A DNA stretch of 40,884 nt from Clostridia bacterium (GTDB lineage Bacteria; Bacillota; DTU025), in contig JAYFQW010000062.1 of the NCBI GenBank assembly GCA_034926675.1, positions 1 through 40,884 of the forward strand. The letters run 5' to 3'. This document shows, one piece after another, positions 23,971 to 32,865 of the stretch. The translations under genes and the position numbers were made by a program. Under the pieces are notes generated by a model. That model had not been told where the DNA came from. It made no database searches and saw only the letters and a program-made list of their open reading frames with translations. Numbering within the stretch: the first letter of the stretch is position 1; each line of letters begins with the position of its first letter.

Positions 23971-25599
23971 CTACCTGGCGTCTCCGAAATGCCCGAGGGC
24001 GAACGTCTCCGGAGATGGGTCGAAATACGCATTAGTGTAGCGCCTTACGAAACTCCAGCCATCAGAGACGCCAGAGTCCCAAGTGGCGTCCATGAGCACC
24101 AGTCGCCCGTTCACCAGCACCTCATTCCAGGCGTGCAGTACGACTGATGAGCCGTCATCGCCCATTCCCGTCACAACCCACGCAGGAATCCCCGACGCTT
24201 TCGTCAGCGCTGCAAGGAGGTTTGAGTAGCCCAGGCACACTGATTGCCGACGTGCGAGAGTCGACATGGCGTCGGCAGGTCCGGGGAGGCCGCTTTTGGC
24301 GCCTGCAACATCATAGTCGATGTTTCGGGCAACCCAATCGTGGATAGCTTTCGCCCGGTCGTAGGGGTCATCGGCGCCTGACGCTATGGAGAGAGCAAGA
24401 TCCTGTATCGTCCTGTAGCAGGAATGGATCACCCATTTCTCAGTCGGTTCAGGTTCAGCACGGGGGCGCACGACCACAACGGTGTAGAACCGCGTTGGCT
24501 GGAAATCGGCGGCCTTCACCGCCTCCCCTACAGCCAGGGCAAAGAGCTTCATGCCCTCAGGCGGGTTGATCCACGCTTCCCATTTGCCGTCAACGATTGG
24601 AACCTCTATCGTTTGTATCACGTGGTCGACAGGCGCGGATCCGCTGCCCTTCTTCTCTTCGCGCCCGCGCACCTCTATCCTCACACCGGTCGGAGATGGT
24701 CCTTCCCGCCTGCTCCCATCGCGGTAGCCACCTGCAAGTCCCCGGAGCTTGAACCTTCCGACAGCGAAGATGGATCCCCGCTGGTATCCGGGTTCGATCA
24801 TGCTCACTGGCGGACGCTCCGCGATCACCCGGTACACCGCGACGCCACGCCAGGTTCTGGCGTCTACCTGCTTGGACGCCAGCTTCACCTCGCATGGTCC
24901 GAAGCCTGCCTCCAGGGGGATGCATAACTCGAACAGGCCATCTGGTCCAGCAATCGTGAAGTAGGTCCTCAGCTCGGAGGTGGCAGTGTTCTGCACAGTC
25001 GCCCTCACTCGCGAGTACTTCGACCAGCCCTTCACGACGAGTTCATCCACAACCGAATTCGACTCCGACCTCGGGGAGCTGATCGTGAGGTCCGTCCCGT
25101 ACCCCACGTACTCAGCGGGGACAAGCGGTATCGACTCCGCCGTGTTCACAACGCACATGCTGCATACCACTATGTACGAAGTCCGCCCGGGAGGGCGCAC
25201 CGCCATGCTTACCGAATACCTACCTGGGCCATCCATCAGCCAGATCGTCCCTGAGAACTTCCCATCCGGCGCCACCGTCAGCCCGATGTTCCGTGCTTCT
25301 CCCGTGTCCTCCCTCGCGCAGATCGCTGCCACATCAGGGTGCTGCGACCATCCGGACACCGAAAAGCAGGCCTTGGCCCTGTTCTCAGAGGACGTAGGAG
25401 CAGTAAGAGTGAGAAGACTGCCGTAGCCTACGTAGGTCTCGAACGTTGATCCGGTCTCGGGAATAGTCGAAGGCGTTACGGTTGACGCAGGCGCGGCAGT
25501 GGCCCATGCCAGCGGTCGCACCATTCCGATGAGAACAACACTCCCTAGGATGGTCCACAGCCAGAATAATGCGGCGAATTTACGCCCGGACCAGTGCAT
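23971..25599 (-). CDS. Exported transglutaminase-like cysteine protease/transferase
   Basis: A 541-aa protein with an N-terminal signal or anchor helix (about 8-36). Two repeats follow, VGYGSLLTLTAPTSS...GWSQHPDV and VGYGTDLTISSPRSE...GWSKYSRV, each a beta domain of about 110 residues, then a linker domain. The transglutaminase-like domain is at about 405-520: Cys near 453 (QSVCLGYSNLL), His near 489 (VLHAWNEV) and Asp near 506 (LMDATWDSG), a complete Cys-His-Asp triad. Such proteins cut or link peptides in the envelope. The ATG at 25599 has GGAGAGGG about 9 bases upstream. It is divergent from the SNF2 gene. Confidence 0.88.
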   Translation of the reverse strand: MHWSGRKFAALFWLWTILGSVVLIGMVRPLAWATAAPASTVTPSTIPETGSTFETYVGYGSLLTLTAPTSSENRAKACFSVSGWSQHPDVAAICAREDTGEARNIGLTVAPDGKFSGTIWLMDGPGRYSVSMAVRPPGRTSYIVVCSMCVVNTAESIPLVPAEYVGYGTDLTISSPRSESNSVVDELVVKGWSKYSRVRATVQNTATSELRTYFTIAGPDGLFELCIPLEAGFGPCEVKLASKQVDARTWRGVAVYRVIAERPPVSMIEPGYQRGSIFAVGRFKLRGLAGGYRDGSRREGPSPTGVRIEVRGREEKKGSGSAPVDHVIQTIEVPIVDGKWEAWINPPEGMKLFALAVGEAVKAADFQPTRFYTVVVVRPRAEPEPTEKWVIHSCYRTIQDLALSIASGADDPYDRAKAIHDWVARNIDYDVAGAKSGLPGPADAMSTLARRQSVCLGYSNLLAALTKASGIPAWVVTGMGDDGSSVVLHAWNEVLVNGRLVLMDATWDSGVSDGWSFVRRYTNAYFDPSPETFALGHFGDAR

Positions 25600-25949
25600 G
25601 TCCACACGCCCTCTCCAGATCTCCCGAAACGGGATCACACCTAGACGCGTACATGCTACTGACCGCAGGACCGAAAACCGTGTAGATCCCTCTCGATTCC
25701 GAACCCAGAAATGCCAGCGGATAAATGCAATCCTCTGCGATTAGTGAGCGAATACGGACTGGCAGTTCACTATTCAGGGAGCGCCGCACGGCGTTATGCG
25801 ATTTGTCCATCCCGGGCTGCACCTTCTTGCAGATGAACAGGTCCATTCTCGCAAGACTGCGACGCTGCCATCTGCGCCCGTAGACAAAGGTCTCCCGCAG
25901 TGCTATTGATATTTTGGGGTATGTTATCCGTCTCAGGAGGCGTGCGCTA
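25600..25949. other. Intergenic region between divergent genes
   Basis: A 350-base gap between the transglutaminase and SNF2 start codons. It holds a possible promoter for SNF2 (25881-25909). An 88-codon minus-strand frame (25580-25846) starting MDLFICKKVQPG runs through it but has no good ribosome site and overlaps the transglutaminase start, so I do not call it. I see no other structure. Confidence 0.5.
25881..25909 (+). promoter_or_regulatory. Possible promoter of the SNF2-SWIM operon
   Basis: TAGACA (25881-25886) and TATTGA (25904-25909) are 17 bases apart, with TG just before the -10. The start site would be near 25916, before the AGGAGG at 25935. The -10 match is poor. Confidence 0.4.
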
Positions 25950-28900
25950 TTGCTGGTTCTTCATGCGACATGGTTCAAAGGCGAGCTCTGCATATGGGCA
26001 GAGGACCCCGGCCTCATCACCGAAACATCTCCGGGCGCCGGACGGCGCCGCGCCGGGTCATGCGGCCGTCCTCATCCGTTCGCCGCCAGGATCGTGCCTA
26101 TTGCGTGGGCAGTGGAGCAGATGGGTCCGGCATCAACGACAGATGAAGCTCAGGACGCCGTTCTGACAGTGACCCTTCCTTCCACGCGCCGTGAGCCGCT
26201 GCCAAGCCAGGAGCTAGCGGGGATGGCCAGTAGAAACTGGTCTGCGCCCCTCGACGGATCCGCCGAGGGCCCGGAGGTCTCGGAGATCTCGGAAGTCTCG
26301 GAGGTTCCCAGGATACGCACTGCCCGAGGGTCGAAGCCCTCCGCGAAACCAGGCCGAGGAGCAAGTCCAGTATCCCTCGCTGCCTGGACCGTCGCTGCGC
26401 TTCGCGTTCCGCCCGAGCCCGCCCTCGAGTACCTGGCAGGCATCGCCGTTTCCCAATTGGATGGCGGCAATCGGCGGGATATCGCCTCCACGCTGGACGA
26501 CCAGTATCCACTGGCCGGCGCATCGCTCCACTTCTGGGCGGATGTCGCCCGCCTTGCCCTTGACATCCTGGCTGATGGCCAGTACGCTCCGGATCTGTCC
26601 TTCGGCAGTGAGGCCGCCGGCGCCCCGTTCCACGGCAAAGCGGACCTGGGCCCAAACCACTTTCAGCCCGACGTTGTCATCGGATCAGGCCTGGAAAGCG
26701 CCGCCGCAGTGTGGGTTCCGCTGCTGAATGACACAGCTGTCCGCTCCAGGGTGAGGGTTCTCTCTCAGGCCTGCCCACCAGTTTGCATGGCATGCCCAGA
26801 GGATCCGATCTCCACCGATCCGGAGGCAATGATCACCGACTTCCTTCGCACCGTCGTTGACTCATTCGTTCGGCAACACATGAGCAAGCTCCAACGGAGC
26901 ATATGGGCTGGCAGCTCCAGCGCGCTCGCTCTCAGCCACCGGACTGGGCCAGGGCCACTGTGGCTTCGATGGGCTCGTGCTCTGGCGTCGTCGCATCCTG
27001 GCATCGCAGCCACATCCGCAGAGATCGCCAGGTTCTCTGCGGAGGTTCATTCGTGGATCGAGGGTCTCCCGATGGCGCCTGTGGGCGACTCCTTCCGAAC
27101 CTGCTTCCGGCTTGAGCCGCCGGCGTCGCCGGCTGCCCCCAATGATCGTGAGCCTTCTCCCGACCCGGACCATGCCGGCAATCCAGAGGCCGACGCAGGC
27201 GCTGACTCGGCCCCCGATGCCTGGACGATTAGCTTCCATCTGCAGGCATCCGATGATCCGAGCCTGCTGCTGGACGCCTGCACACTGTGGCGCTCCGGAG
27301 TGCAGGTCGGTCTTGTGGCCGACCGCTGGTTGCGCAACCCGCAGGAACGCCTCCTTGCAGACATATGGCGCGCCTCCGCCTTCGCTCCTGAGCTGAAGCG
27401 CGCCCTTAACGACCCAATCCCCATAGGCTGCGAGCTGTCGCCCAAGGAAGCCTACCGATTCCTCAAGGAGAGCGTCCCCCTCCTGCAGCAGGCAGGCTAC
27501 GGAGTGCTCGTGCCTCCGTGGTGGAACAATCGATCCGCCCGCCTGGGCCTGAGGATCCGCCTGAAGCCAGCGGCAGGGCCGAAGCAGGCAGGTGCATCAC
27601 GCGGACTGATGAGCGCCTCATCACTGATTGACTACGATTGGAAGGTCTCCCTCGGCTCGGAATCCATCTCCCCGGAGGAGTTCGCCCGCCTCGCCGCCTT
27701 GAAGGCGCCCCTGGTGCAGATCAGAGGCCAGTGGGTGGAACTGCGGCCGGAGGACATCGAGGCCGCACTGGCATTCTTCAGAAAGCGGAAGTCCAGAGGC
27801 ATCAGCCTGGCTGAAGCCTTGCGGCTTCAGTTGCATGCTGAAGCGGGTGAAGCACTTCAGCCAAGCGATCATCCAGTGGGCGGCGCCGAGGCGACTCTCC
27901 CAGTAGTAGAGGTGGAATCTGAGGGATGGGTCTCAGACCTCCTGGCCGGCCTATCGCCAGGCGTCAGGATCGAACGGGTTCCAGCTCCAGCCAACTTCGT
28001 GGGCACGCTGCGCCCCTACCAGGAACGGGGGCTCTCGTGGCTTGCCTTCCTCAGCAGGCACTCCCTTGGAGGCTGCCTCGCAGACGATATGGGCCTCGGC
28101 AAGACGATTCAGGTTATCGCCTTGCTCCTTCACGAACGGGAGGATGGGTGCAGCCCTCACCTGGAAAAGCAAGGCCAGGCCGAAACCTCGACCCAGGCCT
28201 CTGAAGCTCTTCCGTCTGCTCAGGCGACGCTGCCAGGACCCACACTACTGGTCTGCCCAATGTCGGTAGTAGAGAACTGGAAGCATGAGCTTGCGCGGTT
28301 CGCGCCGACACTCCGAGTCATGATCCACCACGGCTGCCTGCGCCTATCAGGCGAGGACTTCGCCCGGGACGCGCAAGCCGCGGATATCGTAGTAAGCACC
28401 TACGCACTGGCCAACCGGGACCGCGAGGATCTTGCCAGAGTGAACTGGGAGAGAATCGTCCTGGACGAAGCGCAGAACATCAAGAACCCCGACACAAAGC
28501 AAGCTAAGTCCATACGCTCGCTTTCGGCCAGGTGTCGGCTTGCACTTACGGGAACGCCGGTCGAGAACCATCTTGGGGATATGTGGTCGATCATGGAGTT
28601 CCTGAACCCAGGCTACCTTCCAGGCCGGGCCCGCTTCAAGGAACGATACGCCACGCCTATCGAGAAGGATGGGGATCAGGAACGAAGCGAGGAGTTGCGC
28701 CGGATGGTCCGACCCTTCATACTTCGCCGAGTGAAGACCGACCCCAGCGTAATCCAGGACCTCCCCGACAAGATCGAGATGAAGGTGTTCTGCAGCCTAA
28801 CCCGTGAGCAGGCCACATTGTACCAGGCGGTTGTAGATGACATGACGCACAAGATCAAGACCCTCGAAGGGTTCCAGCGGAGAGGCCTGATCTTCTCGAC

Positions 28901-29528
28901 GATCATGAAGCTCAAGCAGATATGCAATCACCCTGCCCAGTTTCTGCAGGACAGGAGCGCCCTCCATGGGCGATCAGGCAAGCTTTCCAGGCTCGAAGAG
29001 ATGTTGGAGGAGATCATCGAGGCAGGAGATCGGGCCCTCGTGTTCACCCAATTCGCTGAAGCGGGCAAGCTCCTCCAGCCCTACCTCCAACAGAAGCTGG
29101 GCCGGGATGTTCTCCTGCTGCACGGGGGAACGCCGAAGCCGGAGCGGGATGCAGCAGTGGCACGCTTCCAGGATCCCTGCGGTGAAGCGCCGGTATTCAT
29201 CCTCTCCATAAAGGCAGGGGGTGTCGGATTGAACCTCACCCAGGCGAGCCACGTGTTCCACTTCGACAGATGGTGGAATCCAGCTGTGGAGAATCAGGCT
29301 ACCGACCGAGCGTTTCGGATCGGGCAGGTCAGGAATGTGCAGGTTCATAAGTACATATGTGCAGGCACTCTGGAGGAGAGAATCGATCAGATCATCGAGG
29401 ATAAGAAGGCCCTCGCCCAACAGATAGTGGGGGCAGGCGAGAGCTGGCTCGCCGAGCTGTCCACCGACGATCTTCGCGGCCTTCTGGAACTCACGCCAGG
29501 CGCGATGATGGAGGAGTCGAATGTCTAG
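25950..29528 (+). CDS. SNF2-family DNA helicase/translocase (YwqA-like)
   Basis: A 1192-aa SNF2 ATPase. The N-terminal 600 residues are the bacterial SNF2-associated region, beginning MLVLHATWFKGELCIWAED as in this group. The ATPase core follows: FVGTLRPYQERGLSWLAFL (about 685-703), Walker A ADDMGLGKT (about 711-719), DEAQNIKN (about 839-846), LTGTPVENHLGDMWS, and a helicase C-terminal domain from about 1020 with FILSIKAGGVGLNLTQA and QATDRAFRIGQ. Such proteins move along DNA to remodel protein-DNA complexes; the bacterial role is little known. The TTG at 25950 is chosen for AGGAGG 9 bases upstream and the family N-terminus. It overlaps the SWIM gene by 8 bases. Confidence 0.95.
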   Translation: MLVLHATWFKGELCIWAEDPGLITETSPGAGRRRAGSCGRPHPFAARIVPIAWAVEQMGPASTTDEAQDAVLTVTLPSTRREPLPSQELAGMASRNWSAPLDGSAEGPEVSEISEVSEVPRIRTARGSKPSAKPGRGASPVSLAAWTVAALRVPPEPALEYLAGIAVSQLDGGNRRDIASTLDDQYPLAGASLHFWADVARLALDILADGQYAPDLSFGSEAAGAPFHGKADLGPNHFQPDVVIGSGLESAAAVWVPLLNDTAVRSRVRVLSQACPPVCMACPEDPISTDPEAMITDFLRTVVDSFVRQHMSKLQRSIWAGSSSALALSHRTGPGPLWLRWARALASSHPGIAATSAEIARFSAEVHSWIEGLPMAPVGDSFRTCFRLEPPASPAAPNDREPSPDPDHAGNPEADAGADSAPDAWTISFHLQASDDPSLLLDACTLWRSGVQVGLVADRWLRNPQERLLADIWRASAFAPELKRALNDPIPIGCELSPKEAYRFLKESVPLLQQAGYGVLVPPWWNNRSARLGLRIRLKPAAGPKQAGASRGLMSASSLIDYDWKVSLGSESISPEEFARLAALKAPLVQIRGQWVELRPEDIEAALAFFRKRKSRGISLAEALRLQLHAEAGEALQPSDHPVGGAEATLPVVEVESEGWVSDLLAGLSPGVRIERVPAPANFVGTLRPYQERGLSWLAFLSRHSLGGCLADDMGLGKTIQVIALLLHEREDGCSPHLEKQGQAETSTQASEALPSAQATLPGPTLLVCPMSVVENWKHELARFAPTLRVMIHHGCLRLSGEDFARDAQAADIVVSTYALANRDREDLARVNWERIVLDEAQNIKNPDTKQAKSIRSLSARCRLALTGTPVENHLGDMWSIMEFLNPGYLPGRARFKERYATPIEKDGDQERSEELRRMVRPFILRRVKTDPSVIQDLPDKIEMKVFCSLTREQATLYQAVVDDMTHKIKTLEGFQRRGLIFSTIMKLKQICNHPAQFLQDRSALHGRSGKLSRLEEMLEEIIEAGDRALVFTQFAEAGKLLQPYLQQKLGRDVLLLHGGTPKPERDAAVARFQDPCGEAPVFILSIKAGGVGLNLTQASHVFHFDRWWNPAVENQATDRAFRIGQVRNVQVHKYICAGTLEERIDQIIEDKKALAQQIVGAGESWLAELSTDDLRGLLELTPGAMMEESNV

Positions 29529-30468
29529 ACGAAGCAACTGGTGGGATTGGGGATCGACACCGGATGGGCCGATTCCCGTAGTAGGAGGAATCAAGGCCCG
29601 CAGCACGCGTGGCAAGATCGGCGATACCTGGTGGTCGCAGCATTGGCTGAACTCACTGGACATAAGCAGCATCGGCGACAGGCTCGCGAGAGGCAAGACC
29701 TACGCACGGAAAGGGCAGGTGTTCTCCCTTCAGATATCCCCTGGCAAGGCAGAGGCATTCGTTCAGGGCGCACGGACCAGGCCGTATCGAGTCTCTGTTA
29801 AAGTCAAGGCGATAAGCAACAGGGACTGGGCCAGGGTGTACGCCCTCATGTCTCAGCAGGCCAGCACCGCGGCTCAACTCCTCGCCGGTGAAATGCCTGC
29901 CGACATCGAGGACATCTTCACAAAGGCCGGGGTCTCGCTCTTCCCCCAATCCCCCGACGATATCTCGACCAACTGCAGCTGTCCGGATTGGGTAAACCCG
30001 TGCAAGCACGTCGCCGCAGTCTGCCTCATCATGGCCGAGCAGTTCGACCGCGATCCGTTCATGCTGTTCACCCTCAGAGGACGGACGGCGGCAGACACAG
30101 TGAAGGCACTCCGCGATGCCAGGCACGATGCTTCAGAAACGCGCAAATCCGCCGAACCGGGGCCAGATCTCGGTGCTGACAATGATCGAGGCTGCCCTGC
30201 AGACGGCGGCACTGCCGCTATCGCTGAGATTCCGCCAATCGAATCGCGCCTCTCTGATTTCTGGCTCATGGGCAGCGACCTCACCGAGGCAACCGCTCAG
30301 GTCGCCGCTCAGAGCTTGGCGGCCAAAGACCCGACCACGATCATCCGACTCATGGGGCCTCCACCGTTCGGAGAGGGCGCGTCGAGCCTGCCAGAGGCGC
30401 TCGCCCGAGGGTATCAGGCGGTAAGCCACGCAGCACGCGCACTCTCCGGGCATCGAGACAGGACGTGA
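29521..30468 (+). CDS. SWIM zinc-finger protein (YwqB-like)
   Basis: A 315-aa protein with a SWIM zinc finger, C152-x-C154-x6-C161-x-H163, in a segment NCSCPDWVNPCKHVAAV. The N-terminal part has WWDWGSTPDGPIPVVGGI and TWWSQHWL, typical of the SWIM proteins paired with SNF2 helicases (ywqB beside ywqA in B. subtilis). SWIM domains bind DNA or proteins, so it probably guides the helicase. The ATG lies inside the end of the SNF2 gene (8-base overlap) with GGAGG just upstream, so the two are translationally coupled. The C-terminal 120 residues are low in conservation. Confidence 0.93.
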   Translation: MSRRSNWWDWGSTPDGPIPVVGGIKARSTRGKIGDTWWSQHWLNSLDISSIGDRLARGKTYARKGQVFSLQISPGKAEAFVQGARTRPYRVSVKVKAISNRDWARVYALMSQQASTAAQLLAGEMPADIEDIFTKAGVSLFPQSPDDISTNCSCPDWVNPCKHVAAVCLIMAEQFDRDPFMLFTLRGRTAADTVKALRDARHDASETRKSAEPGPDLGADNDRGCPADGGTAAIAEIPPIESRLSDFWLMGSDLTEATAQVAAQSLAAKDPTTIIRLMGPPPFGEGASSLPEALARGYQAVSHAARALSGHRDRT

Positions 30469-30471
30469 CGC

Positions 30472-30512
30472 GCGCCTCGCGCCATTCCCTACCCGGTAGC
30501 GATGCGAGGCGC
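30472..30512. repeat. Inverted repeat between convergent SWIM and ParB-fold genes
   Basis: GCGCCTCGC and GCGAGGCGC are perfect 9-base arms 23 bases apart, with a smaller CTACC/GGTAG pair inside. It overlaps the stop of the minus-strand gene at 30489. It may act as a two-way transcription barrier, but no T-runs are present. Confidence 0.45.
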
Positions 30513-30920
30513 ATCGTCCATCAGATCGGCCAAGGCTACCGGACGGGAATCAGGAGTGGATGGCCACTCGTGACGAGAGGTCAGCGGCGGGTACGGAACG
30601 CCCCGGAGCCCAGTCCTTACCACGCTCTCCTTATCCACTTGGATGTCGGCCCGCCTAGGGTGAACGACTATGCATGGGTCACGGTAATCCACCAGGTATG
30701 CCGGGATGAAGAGGCAGTTCAGCTTCTTCAAAGCCGAGACTCTATGGTGCCCATCAAGGATGACCATCGAGGCCCGATCCACGATCACTGGCTGACGAAG
30801 CATACCATCGCGCCATATTCGGTCAATGAGCTCCACGAGGTGCTCCTTAATGACCTGCTCATGAGGCAAGAGCGCCCCAGCTTCCACAATTCCGAAGGCG
30901 CGAACCCAAAACTCCGACAT
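30489..30920 (-). CDS. ParB-fold protein, probable serine kinase (SerK/SbnI-like)
   Basis: A 143-aa ParB/sulfiredoxin-fold protein. Residues 18-90 match the SerK/SbnI group, enzymes that phosphorylate free L-serine to O-phosphoserine: LLPHEQVIKEHLVELIDRI with E21 in the place of the catalytic Glu, QPVIVDRASMVILDGHHR with DGHHR at 56-60, then IPAYLVDYRDPCIVV. The last 50 residues look unstructured. No DNA-binding helix-turn-helix follows, so it is unlikely to be a partition protein. The ATG at 30920 is chosen for GGAGGA 6 bases upstream. It lies 56 bases after trpB2, whose relatives can use O-phosphoserine. The kinase role is inferred. Confidence 0.7.
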   Translation of the reverse strand: MSEFWVRAFGIVEAGALLPHEQVIKEHLVELIDRIWRDGMLRQPVIVDRASMVILDGHHRVSALKKLNCLFIPAYLVDYRDPCIVVHPRRADIQVDKESVVRTGLRGVPYPPLTSRHEWPSTPDSRPVALADLMDDAPRIATG

Positions 30921-30976
30921 TGCAGATCCTCCTCCTTCGCTCACGCCACACTGTGGGGTCTACTCTGCCGTGCCCC

Positions 30977-32356
30977 TCAGACCCTCGGGAGTCCCTTCAA
31001 AGCCAGGTCGATATCTTGCTGCGGGAACTCGTAGTTGCAGAGACGCCCCGCTCCGTACGCGTCGTAGGCCGACAGGTCGAAATGGCCGTGCCCGCTGAGG
31101 CAGAAGAGGATAGCAGGCGCCGACCCGTTCTCGCGCGCCCTCAATGCCAGTTCCACCACTTCAGCGATGGCATGGGCCGATTCAGGCGCCGGCAGAATCC
31201 CCTCGGTCCTGGCAAACAACGTCGCCGCCCTGAAAGTATCCAGTTGCTGCACCGCTACGGCCTCGATCAGCTTGTGCTTGTAGAGCGAACTCAACAGCGG
31301 CGACATGCCGTGGTATCTTAGCCCTCCAGCGTGAACCGAAGGTGGGATGAACGAGTGACCGAGAGTGTACATCTTCACTACCGGCGCCTGCCCCGCTGTA
31401 TCGCCGTAGTCGTAGGCATAGGCGCCCCTGGTGAGAGAAGGACAGGCTGTCGGCTCCACAGCGATGGCCCTCGGCCCATCATGCGGCCTTTCCGCGACGG
31501 CGGCCTTCAAGGATGGCTCAAGGAACGGCAGAGCGATTCCGCCGAAATTGCTTCCTCCTCCGCAACAGCCTACGACCATATCCGGCTGCTCCCCGGCCAT
31601 CTCCATCTGCTGTTTCGCTTCAAGACCGATGATCGTCTGATGAAGCAAGACATGGTTCAGCACACTGCCCAGGGCGTACTTCGTTCCATCATGAGTCACC
31701 GTATCCTCAACCGCCTCACTGATGGCGATGCCAAGGCTGCCTGGGGAATCGGGGTCAGACTCCAACACTGCCCGGCCAGCCCTGGTCCTGTTGCTCGGAC
31801 TTGGGATGACATCCGCCCCATAAACCTGCATTAGCGCGCGACGGTAGGGCTTCTGATCGTAGCTTGCACGAACCATGTACACGAAGCACTCAAGCCCGAA
31901 GAAGGCGCATGCCATGGAGAGCGCGGAGCCCCATTGACCCGCGCCCGTCTCAGTTGCCAACCTTCTGGCGCCATCACGCTTGTTGTAGTAGGCCTGCGCA
32001 ATCGCACTATTGGGCTTGTGGCTTCCTACGGGGCTGACTCCCTCGTACTTGTAGTAGATCCTGGCGTTTGTGCCGAGAGCAGTCTCAAGTCGCCTCGCCC
32101 TGAACATGGGGGTTGGCCTCCATTGCCGGTACGCATCCAGTACCTCTCCGGGTATGTCCACCGATGGCCTCATCGATGCCTCCTGCTCAACGATGGACGG
32201 AGCGAAGATACGAAACAAGTCCTCCGGCCGAACAGGCTCCATGGTTGAGGGATTCAGAGGAGGATCTAGGGCGTACGGCAGATCCGGCGCCGCGTTATAC
32301 CAGGCGGTCGGCAGATTCCCCTCGTCAAGCAGGTATTTCACTCTGGCTTTCTCCAT
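30977..32356 (-). CDS. trpB2: Tryptophan synthase beta subunit, TrpB2 type
   Basis: A 459-aa PLP enzyme joining indole and a serine-derived unit into tryptophan. The length, the N-terminal LDEGNLPTAWYNAAPDLP and RPTPMFRARRLE mark it as the TrpB2 (long) type rather than TrpB1. The PLP lysine is K114 in GSHKPNSAIA, and the phosphate loop GGGSNFGG is near 270. Some TrpB2 enzymes use O-phosphoserine and act without TrpA; no trpA is nearby. The ATG has GGGAG 8 bases upstream. A T-box leader precedes it, so it is probably switched on when charged tRNA is scarce. The next gene is SerK-like. Confidence 0.93.
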   Translation of the reverse strand: MEKARVKYLLDEGNLPTAWYNAAPDLPYALDPPLNPSTMEPVRPEDLFRIFAPSIVEQEASMRPSVDIPGEVLDAYRQWRPTPMFRARRLETALGTNARIYYKYEGVSPVGSHKPNSAIAQAYYNKRDGARRLATETGAGQWGSALSMACAFFGLECFVYMVRASYDQKPYRRALMQVYGADVIPSPSNRTRAGRAVLESDPDSPGSLGIAISEAVEDTVTHDGTKYALGSVLNHVLLHQTIIGLEAKQQMEMAGEQPDMVVGCCGGGSNFGGIALPFLEPSLKAAVAERPHDGPRAIAVEPTACPSLTRGAYAYDYGDTAGQAPVVKMYTLGHSFIPPSVHAGGLRYHGMSPLLSSLYKHKLIEAVAVQQLDTFRAATLFARTEGILPAPESAHAIAEVVELALRARENGSAPAILFCLSGHGHFDLSAYDAYGAGRLCNYEFPQQDIDLALKGLPRV

Positions 32357-32389
32357 ATCGATCGCTCCCTTTCCCTAAGATGGGTACGC

Positions 32390-32712
32390 AAAAGCCCGCC
32401 CCCACAAAATGGGGACGGGCTGTAACCGCGGTGCCACCCCGATTAGCCCGGACGTATGGCTACACGCACGCCTGCGGGTAGGCATCGCTCCGAACTCACT
32501 CGTTGTTCCAGGTACGCAGGCCTCGTGGCCCTTAATACCCTATCCTTCTATCGGTGGACCTCCGGCGGAACCTACTCGCATGCCTTTCGGCTCCGCGCCT
32601 CACGGATCCATTCAGCCGCTCCTACCGGCGTTGGGCTCACACTATCCCCAACTCGCTGTGCCAGTGGCGATGCGCCTACTAGCCCCGATCATTGGCACCG
32701 TCGCTATTCGTT
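32390..32712 (-). promoter_or_regulatory. T-box leader of trpB2 (probably tRNA-Trp sensing)
   Basis: On the minus strand the T-box sequence GGGTGGCACCGCGG lies at 32439-32426. The segment AGCCCG (32421-32416) can pair either with upstream CGGGCT (32450-32445), forming the antiterminator, or with downstream CGGGCT (32398-32393), forming a terminator stem of about 12 pairs followed by TTTT. Uncharged tRNA should favour the first. In the 5' stem I region a GGCT-AGTAG-GCGC / GCGC-GG-AGCC element resembles the GA-rich bulge. A TGGA at 32610-32607 is a candidate specifier (TGG, Trp), matching the gene. The specifier choice is inferred. Confidence 0.9.
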
Positions 32713-32718
32713 TGCAGA

Positions 32719-32748
32719 ATGATATCATTCAGGGTGAGGAGATGTCAA
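32719..32748 (-). promoter_or_regulatory. Promoter of the trpB2 operon
   Basis: On the minus strand, a perfect TTGACA (32748-32743) and TATCAT (32724-32719) are 18 bases apart. The start near 32712 gives a leader of about 350 bases, the usual T-box length. Confidence 0.7.
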
Positions 32749-32865
32749 GTAGCCCCAGGAACAAACCTAGTCATAATCTCCGGACGATGAACCAATAGAC
32801 TCCACCGGGCACTGCCCTTTCAATTACAGTGGCCTCACTCACAATCGCGCAGACCGAACTCCCGA

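Noticed and set aside
25580-25846. An 88-codon minus-strand frame upstream of the transglutaminase gene
   Set aside because: No good ribosome site, overlaps the transglutaminase start and has no recognised motif. It could be a small gene but I cannot support it.
30489-30920. The ParB-fold gene as a chromosome-partition protein
   Set aside because: It lacks the helix-turn-helix and dimer domains of ParB and has the DGHHR motif of the serine-kinase group.
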